This document shows positions 46,726 through 58,783 of a stretch of 64,000 nucleotides of DNA, in pieces. Source of the DNA: Ciborinia camelliae (Eukaryota; Ascomycota; Leotiomycetes; Helotiales; Sclerotiniaceae); NCBI GenBank assembly GCA_025890175.1, contig JANPYM010000011.1:1282299-1346298 (forward strand), written 5' to 3'. The notes beneath the pieces were generated by a model that was not told the DNA's origin, ran no database searches, and was given only the letters and a program-made list of their open reading frames with translations. The translations under genes and the position numbers were made by a program. Position 1 is the first letter of the stretch, and each line of letters begins with the position of its first letter.

Positions 46726-47392
46726 AGTAAGTGTATCTGATATCGCTTTGTTTATACCCCGCCTTCTGCGTAGCACTATTGTGTTTTGTCCCTCCAACCA
46801 AGGTGTTGAGTGTCTTGATGAAACTTGATGGAACTTGATGAAACTTGATCTTTATTTGATAAACCTCTTGTACTTATATGAATGCACGCTGATATGCCAT
46901 TGATTTACAGTGGGTAAATCACACAAGTACACTGATCGCGACCATGCCGGCATCGCCGATGGTACCGCTGTTCCACAAGAACATTTACCCCGTTACTTCG
47001 CAAAGTCTGGTCATGTCGATACTGACCCCAAGAAAGCCAAGAAGAATGGTGCTGGAAAGGGCGGATGGTATGTTTTTTCTCTCATTTCAATTTCAGCTTA
47101 CCCATTTCCTCGTTATCGATTCATTGGCTAACGTATCAAAAATAGGGGTGTGGATGGCGAAGAAGTCCAAGATGAAGGCTTTAATATGACCAATGCTCGT
47201 CGTCGCTCCAATAGCAGCTCTTATACTGCCGGTCTCAAAGACTTCAAGACTAAGTTCGAACAAATCGAAACCGAGCCAGTTTTCGAGGAGGATATCCATG
47301 GTGCCTTGATGGAAGAACTTCCAGAGACTACTCGTTCCAACACAAACAGCTCGGAGGGTAGCAGTGTTGATGAGGATGCCAAGACCAAGTAA
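46726..47392 (+). CDS. Stf2/Tma10-like stress protein (HABP4/PAI-RBP1-type)
   Basis: The 134-residue hydrophilic protein begins MGKSHKYTDRDH and contains PRYFAKSGHVDTDP and NGAGKGGWGVDGEEVQD. These are the hallmarks of the yeast Stf2/Tma10 family linked to desiccation tolerance and ribosome/ATP synthase association. Residues after 60 are Ser-rich and acidic. The initiator ATG is not contiguous: the exon ending at A46726 is joined across a 184 bp intron to TG at 46911-46912. Coding exons are 46726, 46911-47067 and 47146-47392. The main exon begins TGGGTAAATCA right after a CAG acceptor, and no other ATG is in frame, which supports this reading. Confidence 0.82.
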
Positions 47393-47985
47393 GAATTAGG
47401 AGAATATAGCATAACGTTGCTATAAATGTCATCTGTTTGAGGAATCGATGATGTTTAGCTGCCGATGGAACAATGAATTGCAATCTTCTCTCTTTACAGA
47501 CGGGCGCATGGAATGGGGAAATGGAACGAAATGAAATGACACATTAACCTGGCACCGGTTTATAAGTCCAGATGTATTATCAGAGCTTCTCTTAGCTATT
47601 ACCAAAGGCATAGAAAGAATTGCCCAGTACCCTTCTTGTTGCTGCTTTATGTGATGATTGGTTTAAGGTGGTGTTAAAAAGGTACAATTTACTCAATCAA
47701 CAAACCTACAATTATTAATCTCTCCCGAAATAGTAGAGAGTCATTATCGTGCAAGTCGGCATAACGAAACCATGCGGGCTTGTGTACCTAGCCTAGGTAG
47801 GTAGGTACGGAATCATCGTGCCGATAAAAACGGGGCACGGGATTACTACCTAGGTCCTTCAACAATAATAGGTAGGTGGTATATTTATTCATCGATTCTT
47901 CCACTCACACTCACAATCACACTTCTGAATTTCACACAGTCACATCATCATTGAATGTTGAATCGACAAGGCCGAGATAGCAAAA
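47393..47985. other. Spacer upstream of the eight-exon SDR
   Basis: It marks the change from housekeeping genes to the metabolic locus. It has a CCTAGGTAGGTAGG cluster (47785-47808) and CACA-rich sequence before the start codon. Confidence 0.5.
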
Positions 47986-49626
47986 ATGCCATACAAACTC
48001 ACCAACAGAAATGTACTCGTAACAGGTGGAACTCGGTACGTCATTCCCCCGCATTGATGGCATCCTCCATTTCCCCACAACGACCGTCATGTCACGTCGT
48101 GTCAATCAATGTTATCTACCTATCTATCAATCTATCTATCTTTCATCCTTGCACCCCAGAGTTGAGAACAATGCGCTTATAGGCCAAATTGCATTTGTAC
48201 ACGGTACTTATTCGCTGACTTGTAAACGTTATACCAGAGGACTGGGTGAAGCAATCTGTTTCAAATTCGCAGCAGAAGGGTGCAATGTCGCCATCAATTA
48301 TGTTTCCAGTGAGGAAAAGGCGAAAGAGTTGAAGGAGAGAATTGAGGGGGAGTATGGGGTGAGAGTGGTCTGTTTGAAGGGGGTAGGCTATTTTTTATTT
48401 TTTGGGTGGTTGTGGATTATGGGGAGGGGAAGGAATGGGATGGGATGATAAGAGGGGATGGGGTGGGATGATAAGACTTCATGATGAATTACCTAGACTA
48501 ACATTCATGATGGGGATAGGATCTGAGTCAAGAATCCGACTGTGTTGCCGTGGTAAGAGAAACGATTAAGGAGTTTAGAGGGCTCGATGTTATTATATCG
48601 AATGCTGTAAGTACCTAGTTGATGCTTTCCCCTCCCATTCCACCTTTCAAATGAACTAAGCTAATTAATCAAGGGTTATACACGCTTTTCGACCTTCTCC
48701 GATCTCTCGGCTCCCACAGCAGAAGATTGGCAAAAATGCTATGCCACAAATGTGGTGGCCCAGTCAATTTTGATGAGAGAGGCGTTGTCTACTTTCGAGG
48801 GGAATGAAGAGGGAGGAGTGTTTATTATGACGAGTAGTATTGCCGGTGTTACTGCTTCAGGAAGTGAGTATTTTTCTCGTCTTGTTTTCTTTATCCTCTC
48901 TGTACCAAGGATAGAACTAATGGGGTTCATATAGGTAGCATGCCCTACTCAGTAACAAAAGCAGCCCAGTTACATTTGATGAAATGTTTGGCTGCGACCC
49001 AAGGGCCTAAGGTGCGAGTTAATGCTGTGTTGCCGGGTTTGGTACTTACAGAATGGGTACGTTATTTCTTGTTTTGCCTTTCTCCTAATCGTAGGATGTG
49101 GTTCTGGGAAATGATCATTGGCAAAGACTAGTATTCTTGGTGAGAAAGATAAGATATACGAATGATCACAATCGTCATCACCGATCAGGTTTCTGTTCGT
49201 AGTGTAATCTACGTTGCCTAGCTGTGGCTCCAATGATAGCTATAATTAACCTAGCACTAACATTCCACAGGGGAAGAAATACTCTGAGGAAGACCAGGCG
49301 AGACTGAAGGATAGAGCATTTTTGAAACGAGTGGTAAGTGTTTCTCACTCCCCCCCCATATCTTCCATCTTCCACCCCCTTTCTCTTCGGGTAAGATAAG
49401 ATCAGCCAAAGAGACAATGTTCTAAAATATAAAAACTAGACGGATATCGAAGACTGTGCCCAGGCATTTGTGGATATCGCGAAAAACACTAGTATGACGG
49501 GACAGAAAATACAAGTTGGTATGTGTTCTATCCCATTGTTTCTAGAATTATATGAGAAGGGCTGAAGAAAACGGGTAAATTGAATGCTAATGATTGGTAG
49601 ATTCTGGACTTGCGCAGAATGTGTGA
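47986..49626 (+). CDS. Short-chain dehydrogenase/reductase, eight exons
   Basis: The spliced product is a 253-residue classical SDR starting MPYKLTNRNVLVTGGTRGLGEAI (TGxxxGxG). It has the NAG motif in VIISNAGYTRF, catalytic Ser in FIMTSSIAG, and YSVTK (YxxxK). It ends SMTGQKIQVDSGLAQNV. The exons are 47986-48035, 48238-48382, 48520-48606, 48674-48863, 48935-49056, 49271-49333, 49440-49518 and 49601-49626. Seven introns, some over 130 bp, is unusual for this window. The gene is convergent with the NRPS-like gene (141 bp apart), so it may belong to the same biosynthetic locus. The substrate is unknown. Confidence 0.88.
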
Positions 49627-49767
49627 ACCTCTGAGTCTCTAATAGGGCTTGGGAAGTAAGACAAGAATGAAGAAAGATGATATGGGTTTGCAGAAAAATA
49701 AGATTATAGTATGGACTAAGCATTGATATAATGAAGTAATACTATTAAACCCATTTTACAGGCAAGA

Positions 49768-52700
49768 TCAATACTCATTTGATGTTGGTAGAAAGCCAAC
49801 CCCACGCAAGTACTCAACATTCTTACGAATGGCAGCTTCTACTCTCGACAAAGGAGTGCCGACTTTCAGCTCCTGTGGTATCTCATACACAGGCACCCCC
49901 ATTTTACCCTGTTCCTTCTCGAGATTATGGATCAGTGGCCATAGGGGATGACTGTCGTGCCTGGAGTCAATGTCGGCATGGATAGCGTCCAGCCATTCTT
50001 CCTGACTTAATGGTTTGATAATATAACCAAAATCTCTTCCCAGAATAGACCAAAATTCACGGACGGGGAGGCCATCAATTATTCCAACATGGGGACTGGA
50101 AGAGTCATTGTTGTGCTTTGTATCACAGCAATCTAACACAATTTTGGCAACGTTGCCGACATCTGAGATAAAAAGCCAAGAATCGGCGTCTGCCTCATTG
50201 AAACTCCCGATCTCTATGCAACTCGCCACAAGTCTCCAGATAAAGTCATCGGTGTTAGCAATACCCTGTTGAGCTGTACCAATAATAAAGCTAGGCTTCA
50301 CAACGGAAACCCGGCTCTGATTTTGAATACTCGTCTGTGAGTACTCTTGAACGAGGAGCTGCGAGAGAAATTTTGTTTTTGCGTATTCGGTGGGAAGGAT
50401 GTTGTTGGAGGGAACATCGTTCATGTGCAGATGCTTCTCAGCTAGCGATGGGCCATTATAACCTCCTGATATGTATACAAATTTTAAGATGGATGGTGTT
50501 TCGTTGACAATATTTAGAAGGATCCAAGTTGAGTCGACATTTGCCGCTTTTAGGGATGAGAAGTCACTACTCCAATGGACCTTAGCTCCGCAGTGGACTA
50601 TTCCATGTACCCGCCGAGAAGAATTTGTCTTTCCCGTCAGGCAATCCCATTGATCCGAGTTCAACCCAAGGCGACGTTTCCCGAGATCTCCGGGCCATAC
50701 TTCTATCTTTTCAAGATACGAATCTGACCACCATCCTGATCGAATTGCCGTCTTCTGAATTCGCTGCAGACCGTCCTTTGAATTCTTCGCACGCACATGT
50801 ACCATTATCTTCTCAATGTCGTTTCGAGTGCAGAGCTGGAACAATATTTCTGAACCAAGAAATCCTGTGCCACCGGTTAAGAAAACATTCTGTACGGAAG
50901 GACCTCTTCCCCACTGTTTTCCAGCCATCTGCTGTTTATACATCTGAAATTCTGTTCTCAGATCCACAGATTTTTCGACACTGTGAGTAGCCCCCACAGC
51001 TCTGAGCTCTTCAATGTATTGTATAACGCTTCTAATTGTTGATTTTGGATGCAGCAGCACACCGATGTGAAGCTTGACGGTGAATTCTTTCTTGATAAAC
51101 ATTATCAAACTGATAATTTGAATCGAATCAAGACCGATGGCTGTCAATGTGATATCCTGGTCGATCAGCTTTGGTTTGGCTTGGGTGTCGCTGTTGTATA
51201 TGAGGGAGGCAAGTTTGCTGGATATCTTGGAAGCGATTATGTTCTCTTTAGATAGGGAAGTACCATTTTGACCAATGCTAAGGATTGGACTTGCAGAATC
51301 ACGACTCAGTTGTGTGAGCCAGAGTTCTACTGACTTGCGATTGATCTTTCCAGAAATTGAAAGTGGAATCCTCTTTACGGCAAACCAATGATTCGGCACC
51401 ATATAATTCGGCAGCTTGGTCTTCAAGAACTGTTCAAGGTTGGCGATATCAAAGCCTGCAAGAGCCAACTGGCGATTGCTGACCAAAGACAGGATATTTG
51501 TATTTGAGTCCGGCTCCAAATTCGCATCACGGATTTGGATTATTGCCACGAGAGATTTCGCGAAAGCCCCGGTCTTGGGGCTTGTAGCCATGGACAGGGA
51601 GATACCGGGATATGTCGAGAGATGGCACTCAACATCTCCAAGTTCAACTCGCTGTCCACGAATTTTTACCTGGAAATCTTTTCTCCCGACGAACTCCAGA
51701 GTCCCGTCTGAATTGTATCTTACAAGATCGCCTGTCTTGTAGAAGCGCCGAGTTCGTGTTCCTAGAATCTCCAATGGCCATCTTGGGTCTTTGATAAATA
51801 CAGTTTTGGTTTTGTCTATATCACCGATATAACCGCGAGCCAGGGTCGGTCCTTCAACTAGCAACTCTCCTACAGCACCTACTGGAACGAGGCGGTTGTG
51901 ATCTCTTGGATCTACTAGCCAGTACACCGCTGATCTGAATGCTCGTCCGATAGTTGAACCCCTAGAAGTAGCCTTTAAACGGCTGAGTGTTGTGGCCCCA
52001 CATTCTGCAGGCCCATATGTATTATAAAGCGTTACGGCATTGGCCCATCGAAGTACATTCTCCTGTGTAACCGCTTCTCCGCCAAGTACTAAAGCTTCAA
52101 GACCCGGTACGTCTTCAGGCCAGATCAAATTCGCTACAGATGGGGTAAAAAGCACCCAGTTAACCTGCATCGTGTTCATGATTCCAATAATATTGTTTCG
52201 ACGGTCGTCTTCAGAGGGAGAACATACACATCCCCCGTAAATGAGCGTAATAAAAATATCCATCATACTTACGTCGAAAGTATATGCAGCATATTGTAGC
52301 ACACGAGACCGAGGATTGACTCCCATGGCTTCACCATGAGCAAGCGAACCTGTTGACACGGAGCTATGTTCCTGAACAATTCCCTTGGGCTCACCGGTAC
52401 TCCCGGAAGTAAACAGAACAAAGGCTGCGCTGTAGGGTTTGACCTTAATCGGTAAGCGATCCTGAAGAGACACTTGGAGTGTTTCGAGGAGAGCTTCTGA
52501 GATGCTGATGGTTTGTTTTGTAATATCGCTGAACTTATGTACAATTTGCGGCGATGAAATAACCATCTTTGCGTTTACTTTTCTAATAATAGACTCGAGT
52601 CGCTCTTTGGGCTGTGACGGATCTAATGGAACGAATGCCCCCCCGATCCTTAGAATTGCAAGCATAGTTAATATTGCATACAGGGACTTTTCGAAGCAAA

Positions 52701-53685
52701 TTGGCACAAGCATCTCTGGTTCAATCCCATGATCAATGAGATGACATGCCAAGGTCGATGTTGCTTTCTCCAATTCATCGTAAGTCAACTGTCCATCCCA
52801 GGAACATATTGCAGGCGAATTAGGTGTTGATGTTGCGTGTCGCAACACAAGATCATGTACGCATACATCTATTCTCTCGGGGAAGCTAGCTTCCCATTCT
52901 CGCAGTTGTTCCAAGTCTCGATTCGTGATTAGATCGAGGTTGTCTACCGGTCGGAAGGGGTCATTCACGATACAGTCAACAGCTTTGGCGCATGTATGGG
53001 CCACATTTGTTGCTGCAGTGGTGGATAGTCTTGTTGAAAGGTGTTGTAGATATGCATGCCCAGTGGCATTATTACTATCAAATTTTATATCAAGTAGTAT
53101 TTCAATCTGTATCTCCCATCAGCCATGATATCCAGGCGCGTGCCTTTTCATACTTACATGGTTGCTGGGTACTATTTGGACAGTGTTTCTCTTGGGGATA
53201 GAGTTGATGCTCCCCGCATATTTCACTTCTTCAAACTGCAAAGCAGTATTATACAAGGACGTATTCGCACTCTTACTGCCAGGATAAGGGACCAAATGAG
53301 AACCACCGTTTTCCAAGGAAGCTGCTTGGATAGCTCGTAGAACTTCAATCATGCAACCCGTTCCTTCGAGTTCAACATGGCAATTTCGGATATTACTGAG
53401 ATTACATGGTGACTCGGAATTTGCCCCTTGCTCAGATTTCGGCAGTGTTAAGTGACCAAAAGACGGAGAGTTACTATCCGTGTAACATTGAAGTACGATC
53501 GCCCACGCAAGCTTGAAGAGCGTCAATGGAGAAATTTCATGTTCTTTACAGAACCGATCCAGGTGGGAAATATTGCGAATAGGAACCTCAACCGATTGCC
53601 AATTGTTCTCTGTTGATAAATCTAGACCTGTATCGAGGATGGGGAAAAAACAAGCTTGCGGTTGCCAACTCATCATGTCAGACAT
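49768..53685 (-). CDS. NRPS-like enzyme: partial C, adenylation, thiolation, thioester reductase
   Basis: The 1288-residue protein should activate one amino or related acid as an adenylate, load it on a phosphopantetheine arm, and release it reductively as an aldehyde or alcohol with NADPH. Residues 1-180 resemble only the C-terminal part of a condensation domain (AWAIVLQCYTDSNSPSFG) and lack HHxxxDG. The A domain has FTSGSTGEPKG (about 407-418), FDVSMMDI with the amino-group-binding Asp (about 454), YKTGDLVRY and ISGKINRK. The carrier serine is in GLDSIQ (about 837). The reductase shows LTGGTGFLGSE (about 919) and catalytic Tyr/Lys in EYAKTK (about 1084/1088). Exons are 53685-53158 and 53106-49768; an acceptor at 53113 is possible. 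Confidence 0.9.
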
Positions 53686-54598
53686 TTCGTTGGTGGTTTC
53701 ATCAATTCTGTGGGTATGGTTCGATTTAGAAGATGAAGAAAGCTTGAAAAGAGAATCACGATGTTAATCATTGGATACCATTTGAGACTATGCATATATA
53801 CTGGAAGGTTCCCGGGCATTATCAGTGAACACTGAACAATGGCTTGTTGAGACACAGCTGATCCACCTATTATCCCGAGTCTCAAACTGCATCATACAGA
53901 CCACCCCTCCTCATTTTGATTTATTTGAAAAGTCGGCATTGCCTTCATTGTAATTTTTCTGCATTGTTACGCGCAGGGTTTCCAATGTTCCAGACTGTAA
54001 TCCGATAATGAGGGATTCTTGCATACCAAATTGATTTGAATAATCAAATATACTCAGATTATTCGAATATATTCAATATTAAAACCGTTTTGAAGTATAA
54101 AGTTTCCAAATATATCGATTCTAGACTGCAGGCAGTACATAGTATTATTGGAAACCGTTCCTATAAAGCTTTCATGTTTTCGCCCCCGGGAGAACTAGGG
54201 TCCTGAATCAAATTGGAATCGCAGTTAGCTTCTGAAATTTCCCGGGGCTGCAAAATGCATTATTCGTTATTGCATATCAGTACCTAGTCTAACTTTCCAA
54301 CCTTGAATGGTATGATTGGAGCTCGTATGCATCATACCGAACCCAAAATCAACTATACTGCCTTTCCACAGCATCAAATAGGTTTATTGTCTGCACTCTT
54401 ATCAATGCGTCTGTAGCTATCGTATGATGATATGCATTTTATTTTACTTTCGACTACACATGAAGTTTCAAGTGTTTGGAAGATGTCGTGTCGTAATCCT
54501 CCTCATTCCACAAGATTTAGAGTGCATCAACAAAGATACCCCAGGATTATATTAGATTAGCAAGAGATCCCGCAGATCAGAAACTATTGAATGATTTG

Positions 54599-54629
54599 CA
54601 TCTGCATCTGCATCTGCATCTACATCTGC
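54599..54629. repeat. GCATCT hexanucleotide repeat
   Basis: Five tandem units, the last with a C-to-A change (ACATCT), lie in the spacer upstream of the NRPS-like gene. Confidence 0.9.
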
Positions 54630-54899
54630 GTTCTACCTGCATCATTTGAACCTCCGGTTTTGCAATTCTCCTCCCAGATTTATCCACGAAGCCATCTCGT
54701 CTATCTTTTCTCGGTCGACTCTGCATTCCCCCACCCTGGGTGCATGTTGCGTTGTAACTTCAAGGTCTAATATATGTCCGAGTATATATTTGATGCACTG
54801 GTACAATACCCTGATACTCGGGATGGCGGCGCCCTCGATGCTATTTCAACATGTCCTGGAAGTATGTGTAAGTTCTGAAAGAATCCGTCCAAAAGGGGT

Positions 54900-55450
54900 A
54901 TACCGGCAATAAATAGTTGTTGATATTAATGCTTAGAATGTTATTAAAATGGGGTTTATAGGGTTTTCTTATTTATTCCTAGTTTTATACTAAGGGCCTT
55001 TAATGAAATAATTGATGTTAAAGCTTCTAGATCGATATAGGAATATATATATATATATATAAATGTTTATGGTACGATCATATGGACCGTACCATATGGA
55101 CTAGCGCAGGAATTAGCACTTCAGGATCTTTATATAAAGGATCACTTTAGTATAGCATAATAAATCAGAACATTATCAACATACATCTGTATAGCCTAAA
55201 GTACTTTACACTTTGGGCCCACCAGGTTGATACCAACAATAAATAAAGCTTTTTTCATCTAGAATAGAATTTGGTAATTATTAAAACCTTAACTAATTTC
55301 AACTATAATTATCTAGGTAAGAAGTAAATATAATGGACATTTATAATGTACTAATATAGAGTTTATAATTATATAACTAGAATTTACTAGATTATCAACC
55401 AATTTATTTAAGATACTATAGACTCATAGAGAATACTTTTGATTTATGCG
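54900..55450. mobile_element. AT-rich island, possible RIP-degraded retroelement relic
   Basis: Base composition drops sharply to AT-rich with many TA dinucleotides, unlike the flanks. On the minus strand at about 55152-55187 a short frame reads MYVDNVLIYY. It resembles a reverse transcriptase YVDD box in which one Asp codon has become Asn by G-to-A change. Stops surround it. The identification is tentative. Confidence 0.3.
55068..55096. repeat. Perfect inverted repeat, 9-bp arms, 11-bp loop
   Basis: TATGGTACG at 55068-55076 is matched by CGTACCATA at 55088-55096. It lies inside the AT-rich island and could be a relic or a protein-binding palindrome. Confidence 0.6.
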
Positions 55451-56280
55451 CAAAGAATTATAGCTTTTCGGATCCATACTGCAGTCCGGTCTATTGGAAA
55501 CGTTGAACTTGGTAAAATCTCCTGGGGGGGATTTAATTGCAGCTCGTATGCGCCACTGTATTGATAATATGCTTCCCGACAACCATCCTTCATGTAACTT
55601 GGATTTTTTCCAAGTTTCAATGCAAGGCTAAACGAGATATGCATGTCAGCCAGTGCTGGTGGAATCGCCTAAATGCTCCTGCTAACAGGATTTGGCAATT
55701 TAGGCTAATTGCAGCATTGCAGAATATCGCGACTTCTCAAGAGTCCCGAGCCAAGACATTTGTAAAACGCGGGTAAACATTTCGTGATCCGGGTAGACAG
55801 CTACCTTTTATACCACATATTTTACTTGGCATTCTACATCACACCGACCTTATTAGTGTACCACCCACCAACCCGAGATGTGGTGGCTAACCGCCACGAT
55901 GTACATTGTCAGCCCCAGAGGAGCACTCTCACAACACATATTATATCAGAACCAATATAATATTCAGGGTAGATCTTCTGCAGATGCATCCTGCTGCTTT
56001 CTGCATCTGTCACTCTATGGTATCATTGTCGCATACCCCTCTCGGGTAACCATAATCTAATTTGAGATTAATAAAGAAAAGGTCGATTTCTCCATTTTTC
56101 CCCAGTGGCTTGCAGATTCATGATTTGAAGTGGCTGAACGAATCGAGTAACCAATACATGAGCTGCCATGCTAAATATTATGAGACATGAAATACAATAA
56201 AGGTATTTAGGGAAGACGTGCCAGAATTTACGCAGGAGCACCTTGACATATTTTTTCAGTTCTAGAGATACTTTTCAAGA

Positions 56281-57299
56281 ATGTTCGACTCACAAAAGAC
56301 CCCTGATGTGACCCCTCCGAGTGAGACTCGTGCGTCTACAACATTGGCGATCCTGGGATGTGGTACAGTCCCTCTCTAAAGAAAGCCACCGGCATTGTAG
56401 TAGGATTCAGGAGTTAACTTCTTTTAGGAAGTCTTGGTACTGCTCTCTTATGTGGAATACTCATAAGCATCAAAGAGAGCAAGGAAGCCAGCTCGGCTGG
56501 GCTAGATTCTGATCGAGCCCATGTCCCAAGCAGATTCATGGCTTGTGTCCGCAGCGCCACTTCTGCTGCTCGTGTGGAAAGTACCCTTGGTAGTTACAAC
56601 ACAGAGGTAGCAATCTATCACGGCGATCAACGCGCCCCTCTTCACGAAGCCGATATCATAGTTCTGGCTTGTCAGCCCGGGGATTTACGGAGTTGTCTAG
56701 CCACCACCATTGTCAGATCGCAGCTACAAGACAAAGTCCTGGTTAGCCTACTTGCAGGTGTTACAATCCCGGATATTGAATCTGTACTCCAATCTGTAGG
56801 AGGCAAGAGCTATTATCCCGCTACTATTGCTCGAGCAATGCCAAACACCGCCTCCTTTGTCCGCGAATCCATTACCGTTATCGAAACTCCGGAATCAACG
56901 CCACCTAGTCACTTGCTTGCAATCGATTGGTTATTTGAATCAATAGGGAAAGTTAAACATATACCGGCTTCCAATTTCGACGCATGTACAGCATTGGGTG
57001 CATCGACTCCTGCATTCTTTGCCGTTATTCTCGACGCCTTGATTGATGGAGCTGTTACTCTCGGGTTGTCGAGAAAGGACGCTACGCTCATGGCAGCGCA
57101 ATCCATGAAAGGATGTGCAGCGTTAGTGTTGGCGGGAGAACATCCGGCTTCTGTCAAGGAGAACATTACTACTCCAGGCGGATCGACAATCAGGGGCGTG
57201 CTAGCACTTGAAGAAGGGAATGTGAGAGCCGTCGTAGCAGGCGCTTTGATTAAGTGCAAAGAAGCTGCCGAAGGATTGGGAACCCAGGCGAGAAAATAA
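56281..57299 (+). CDS. Pyrroline-5-carboxylate reductase-like imine reductase
   Basis: The 317-residue P5CR-family protein uses NAD(P)H to reduce a cyclic imine; the housekeeping enzyme makes proline. The Rossmann motif is LAILGCGSLGTALL. RAMPNTASFVRES and the family signature ITTPGGSTIRGVLALEEG are present. The usual GSGPAF next to the active site reads GASTPAF here, so two of three conserved small residues are changed. Exons are 56281-56362 and 56428-57299. It is divergent from the NRPS-like gene and convergent with the alcohol dehydrogenase (297 bp). The position suggests a pathway-specific paralogue, but it could be the proline enzyme. Confidence 0.88.
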
Positions 57300-57596
57300 G
57301 TTTGGCATTCATAGTATCGGCCATTAGTTTTATTAATTTTCTCTGGAAAATGTTGAAGGAATATATTTTGTTCTGCAATTTGTAAGTAAATTGATCTGTG
57401 CACGTGATCTTGCAAATGGAGTGGCAGAATCAAGCGGTGGGACGAAATTCCTAAAAAAAACCATTGGTCCAAACCTACAAACCATCATTCTGTCCAATCG
57501 CGCTTTTCATTCTTTTTCTACAGCTGTTGAGACAATCAAACGTCCTCATCCAGTCGAAGGAATTCGCCCAGTCCTTTCTTGGCTGTCTAAAGTCCT

Positions 57597-58783
57597 TCAA
57601 GCATCGTTCACCAAAACATATCGGTATCTCGCATTTCCAGCTTCCATCTCCCTCAAAACGTTGTTCACATCATTCATCTTTCGCGTCTCAATTAGAGGCT
57701 GGATTCTTTCCCTCACCACAAATTCTAGGAGGCCTTCTGTCTCCTTGACTGAGCCTATATCATTGAAGTGAATTGAGATTTTCCGCTCGACCAGCCCAAA
57801 TATTTCAAGCGCTGGCATGGGATCGTCTGGCAAACCAACTTGACAAAAATGTCCTCCCGTCCTGAGCAACCCCAAGTACTTGTTCAACGGCATGTCGGCG
57901 GACGACACGGTACAAATAATCACGTCGAGCGACTTTGCATACTTCTCCGCCCAATCCGTCTCTTCTTCGGTGGCTATGTAGCTGTCTGCACCCAGCTTGA
58001 TGGCGTCGCCACGCTTGCTCTCCCGCCGTGACATTGCAATAACATACTGAAATTTCAATGCTCTTGCAAACATGATTGCAAAGTGACCCAAACCTCCGAC
58101 TCCAATTATACCAACTCGCTTTTCCTCCCCTTTATACTCCATTAATGGGACGAACGTGGTAATGCCTGCACACAACAACGGAGCCGCTGCTGCGCTACTC
58201 AGCGTCTGGGGGATACGGATGGCGGCGGCACCTGGAACTCTGCAGTAATTTGAAAAACCACCGTAGGTCTTGCTGCCATCAGAGAGATAACCATCGTAGG
58301 CGGCAACTTTCCGTGGACAGTAGTTTGGCATGCCTTGGCTGCATTCGGTGCAGTCTTTCTGGGCGCAGACCTGGATGATGGGACCAATTCCCACCCGATG
58401 GCCAATGCTGCTCTCTATTAGACAGACAGAATTTCACATATCTATATGGCATACCAACGCAATGTCTCGTTCGACTGCTTCTCCGACTCGGATTACTTCT
58501 CCAACAATCTCATGGCCAGTACAACATGGATAATTGGTAGGTCCCTAGTGAGGAAAATGTGAGATCAGATCCAAAAAGGGGTAGAATTTCTTACCCATCC
58601 ACTTCGCAACGTATGCATATCACTTGCGCAGAGCCCGCAGTGGGTGACTTTGACGTCTATGTCAGTCTCTTCCCATTTCTTGGGCTGAAACGATGTTAGC
58701 TTCAACCCATCGTTTATGGCGTTTTTGTCGAATGCCATCCATCCTTCGAAAGTGATGTCAGATTTGATCTTTTGCTCTCCCAT
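57597..58783 (-). CDS. Zinc-dependent, NADP-type alcohol dehydrogenase (cinnamyl-ADH/Adh6 group)
   Basis: The 364-residue MDR enzyme interconverts aldehydes and alcohols. Catalytic zinc ligands are in THCGLCASD and the spliced CTGHEIVGEV. Structural-zinc cysteines are in CAQKDCTECSQGMPNYC. The nucleotide-binding GVGGLGHFAI is followed by SRRESKR, whose Ser/Arg favour NADP(H). The end reads MNDVNNVLREMEAGNARYRYVL, typical of the Adh6/Adh7 group. Exons are 58783-58595, 58544-58455 and 58412-57597. The second intron is only 42 bp and its exact acceptor is slightly uncertain. The gene sits between the imine reductase and the transporter. Confidence 0.9.

Larger units (their letters stand above)
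53686..56280. other. Divergent spacer between the NRPS-like and imine reductase genes
   Basis: This 2.6 kb non-coding region contains GCATCT repeats (54599-54629), an AT-rich island (about 54900-55450) and a perfect 9-bp inverted repeat (55068-55096). No intact gene is supported; the frames at 54646-54912 and 55537-55776 lack any family signal. Confidence 0.55.

Noticed and set aside
53673..53885. Possible upstream exon of the NRPS-like gene
   Set aside because: The frame listed there is out of phase. The in-phase extension above the ATG lacks another ATG and ends at a stop near 53765, so the ATG at 53685 was kept.
54646..54912. 88-codon frame in the NRPS-like upstream spacer
   Set aside because: Cys/Ser-rich composition, no motif, and it sits between a microsatellite and the AT-rich island.
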